Source: Chloroflexota bacterium (GTDB lineage: Bacteria; Desulfobacterota; Desulfuromonadia; Desulfuromonadales; Geopsychrobacteraceae). Taken from it: a stretch of 6,655 nt of DNA. This document shows positions 5,348-6,655 of the stretch, one piece after another. Location of the stretch: positions 1 to 6,655 of the forward strand of contig JADFVC010000127.1 in NCBI GenBank assembly GCA_015222355.1. The letters run 5' to 3'. The first letter of the stretch is position 1, and each line of letters starts with the position of its first letter. Position numbers and translations under genes: made by a program. Under the pieces are notes generated by a model that worked only from the letters and a program-made list of their open reading frames with translations, did not search any database and was not told where the DNA came from.

Positions 5348-5377
5348 TTGTACCTTCCTCCCGAATTCTTCTATACT
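5348..5377 (+). promoter_or_regulatory. Candidate promoter giving a leaderless sensor mRNA
   Basis: TATACT (5372-5377) matches the -10 consensus at five of six positions; TTGTAC (5348-5353) is a poor -35 with an 18-base spacer. Transcription would begin at or next to ATG 5384, which has no Shine-Dalgarno sequence. Confidence 0.3.
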
Positions 5378-5383
5378 CTGTCC

Positions 5384-6655
5384 ATGTTTCGTGTGAACCT
5401 TCATAAAAAAGTACTTGGCGCTTTTTTGCTGTTGTCGTTGATTCCGCTGGTTTTTCTGCTGATCAATTCGCATCACAGTTTGCGACTGGTGGAAGATCTG
5501 CTGCGGCAGCGGACCACCGAGGCGCTTGACAACCAGGCGACCAAGGCGCTCGCTTTGCGGGCCGAGATGGTTGCCAATGAAGTCAGCGTCTTTTTGCATC
5601 AGGTTGAAGGGGACCTGCGGGACCTGTCGCTGCTGCCGGTCAGAGAGAAATCCTTTCTTGATTTCAGTTGGAACCATCAGCGCACCCTCTGGTACCGTCG
5701 CGGTACCAACGAAGTGTCGATCGAGGTGCGCGAGAAGGTGCTGCTCTACAGTGAGCTTGCCTACGTCGACCGCAACGGTCAGGAACAGTTGCGGATTGTT
5801 GCCGGCCGCCCTTCGACAAATCTGCGCAACGTAGCCGATCCGCAGCAGACGACTTATAAAAACGAAGACTATTATCAGCAGGCGCTGAAACTGCGTGAGG
5901 GCGAAATCTGGGTTTCCCATCTCAACGGTTGGTATGTCAGCCGTCATGAGCAGCTGCAGGGCGCGCCTTATCGTGGCGTGATCCGTTTTGTCACGCCGAT
6001 TTATGAGGATGCTGAATTGCAGGGGATGGTGGTTCTCTCTCTTGACCATCGCCATCTGATGGAGTTCACTCAGCATATTTCGCCGACTGACAAAAAGTAT
6101 GTCGTTTTTCCTTCCTACGCCAGCGGTAACTACGCCTTTATGTTCGATGATCAGGGGTGGACTATCGCTCATCCCAACTACTGGGATATCCGCGGCTACG
6201 ATCCCGATGGCAACCTGGTGCCGCCCTACACCGGAGAGACCACGGAAGAAACCATCCGCGAGGGACGGATCCCCTTTAACCTGTTGACCGCCGAGTTTAT
6301 TCATCCGAACTACCCACTGGCAGCGGCAGCGGTTCAGCGTGGCGAGGCGGGGGTTGTCGATACCACCAACATCGGCGGCTCACGCAAGATCATGGCTTTT
6401 GCGCCAATCTTTTATGCCCAGGGAGCTTACCAGGCAACCGGGGTTTTTGGCGGCATCACCATCGGTGCCGAGGTCGAATCCTTCCACCAGCCGGCTATTG
6501 CTACATCAAAGTTGATCCGTCGGGAAATCACCAGGCACCTCAGCGAGTCCTGGCTGGTGATCTCTATAGCCGTCATGTTTGTGGTGCTGGCCGCCCACTC
6601 GCTGTCGAACAGTATCGTTCGCCCGCTGTTGTCCCTGACTGAGGGGACAAAGGAA
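5384..6655 (+). CDS. Membrane sensor with double-Cache-like domain and HAMP (partial, output outside window)
   Basis: The frame is open for 424 codons to the window edge. Residues about 9-27 ([18 protein letters not shown] region) form the first membrane helix, and 390-406 ([15 protein letters not shown]) the second. Between them lies a large periplasmic domain of about 360 residues with a helical start (30-85) and double-Cache-like features: [16 protein letters not shown] (124-139), GEIWVSH (173-179), [10 protein letters not shown] (198-207), [20 protein letters not shown] (251-270), and [20 protein letters not shown] (323-342). [17 protein letters not shown] (408-424) is the start of a HAMP linker. 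Such proteins detect small molecules outside the cell. The effector (histidine kinase, SpoIIE-type phosphatase, chemotaxis or cyclic-di-GMP output) lies beyond the edge. The start ATG 5384 lacks a ribosome site; a TTG at 5348 in frame is an alternative. Confidence 0.85.
   Translation, partial: MFRVNLHKKVLGAFLLLSLIPLVFLLINSHHSLRLVEDLLRQRTTEALDNQATKALALRAEMVANEVSVFLHQVEGDLRDLSLLPVREKSFLDFSWNHQRTLWYRRGTNEVSIEVREKVLLYSELAYVDRNGQEQLRIVAGRPSTNLRNVADPQQTTYKNEDYYQQALKLREGEIWVSHLNGWYVSRHEQLQGAPYRGVIRFVTPIYEDAELQGMVVLSLDHRHLMEFTQHISPTDKKYVVFPSYASGNYAFMFDDQGWTIAHPNYWDIRGYDPDGNLVPPYTGETTEETIREGRIPFNLLTAEFIHPNYPLAAAAVQRGEAGVVDTTNIGGSRKIMAFAPIFYAQGAYQATGVFGGITIGAEVESFHQPAIATSKLIRREITRHLSESWLVISIAVMFVVLAAHSLSNSIVRPLLSLTEGTKE

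Noticed and set aside
5324..6304. 326-residue open frame on the - strand
   Set aside because: It is the shadow of the sensor gene, which has clear membrane, Cache and HAMP features on the + strand.

Overview
The window is ordinary bacterial chromosome of moderate to slightly high G+C content, with short intergenic gaps and mostly clear Shine-Dalgarno sequences. All genes I can assign confidently lie on the + strand. The NifU/NifS-type Fe-S assembly pair without other nif genes, the form of the double-Cache sensor, and codon use ending mainly in G/C suggest a Desulfuromonadales-like (Geobacter/Desulfuromonas/Pelobacter relatives) anaerobe. This placement is inference from gene content, not from a marker gene.

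Layout. Bases 1-140 are an unresolved edge fragment, closed by a bidirectional-looking terminator (144-174). A compact type II toxin-antitoxin operon follows: a Phd/YefM-like antitoxin (260-529) and a RelE/ParE toxin (532-825), behind a good sigma70-like promoter. Bases 826-1119 carry no credible gene but hold repeats, a candidate promoter and a leader hairpin in front of nifU (1120-2064) and nifS (2098-3291). NifS takes sulfur from cysteine and NifU is the scaffold on which Fe-S clusters are built. The 356-base gap after nifS (3292-3647) holds a strong hairpin over the nifS stop with pseudoknot potential, a multi-stem region of unknown meaning, and two terminator-like hairpins.

Next come a CDP-alcohol phosphatidyltransferase (3648-4196, phospholipid headgroup synthesis) and, behind its own strong promoter, a hemolysin III/TrhA (PAQR superfamily) membrane protein (4393-5037). 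Bases 5038-5383 contain a terminator, the last 40 codons of an IS630-family transposase (5168-5290) and two candidate promoters. The window ends inside a large membrane sensor (5384-6655): TM segment, periplasmic double-Cache-like domain, second TM segment and the beginning of a HAMP domain. Its output domain lies outside the window.

I find no CRISPR array, tRNA or rRNA. I see no convincing undescribed multi-gene system. The points most worth checking are the non-coding structures around nifUS and the IS630 scar that may now supply the promoter of the sensor gene.
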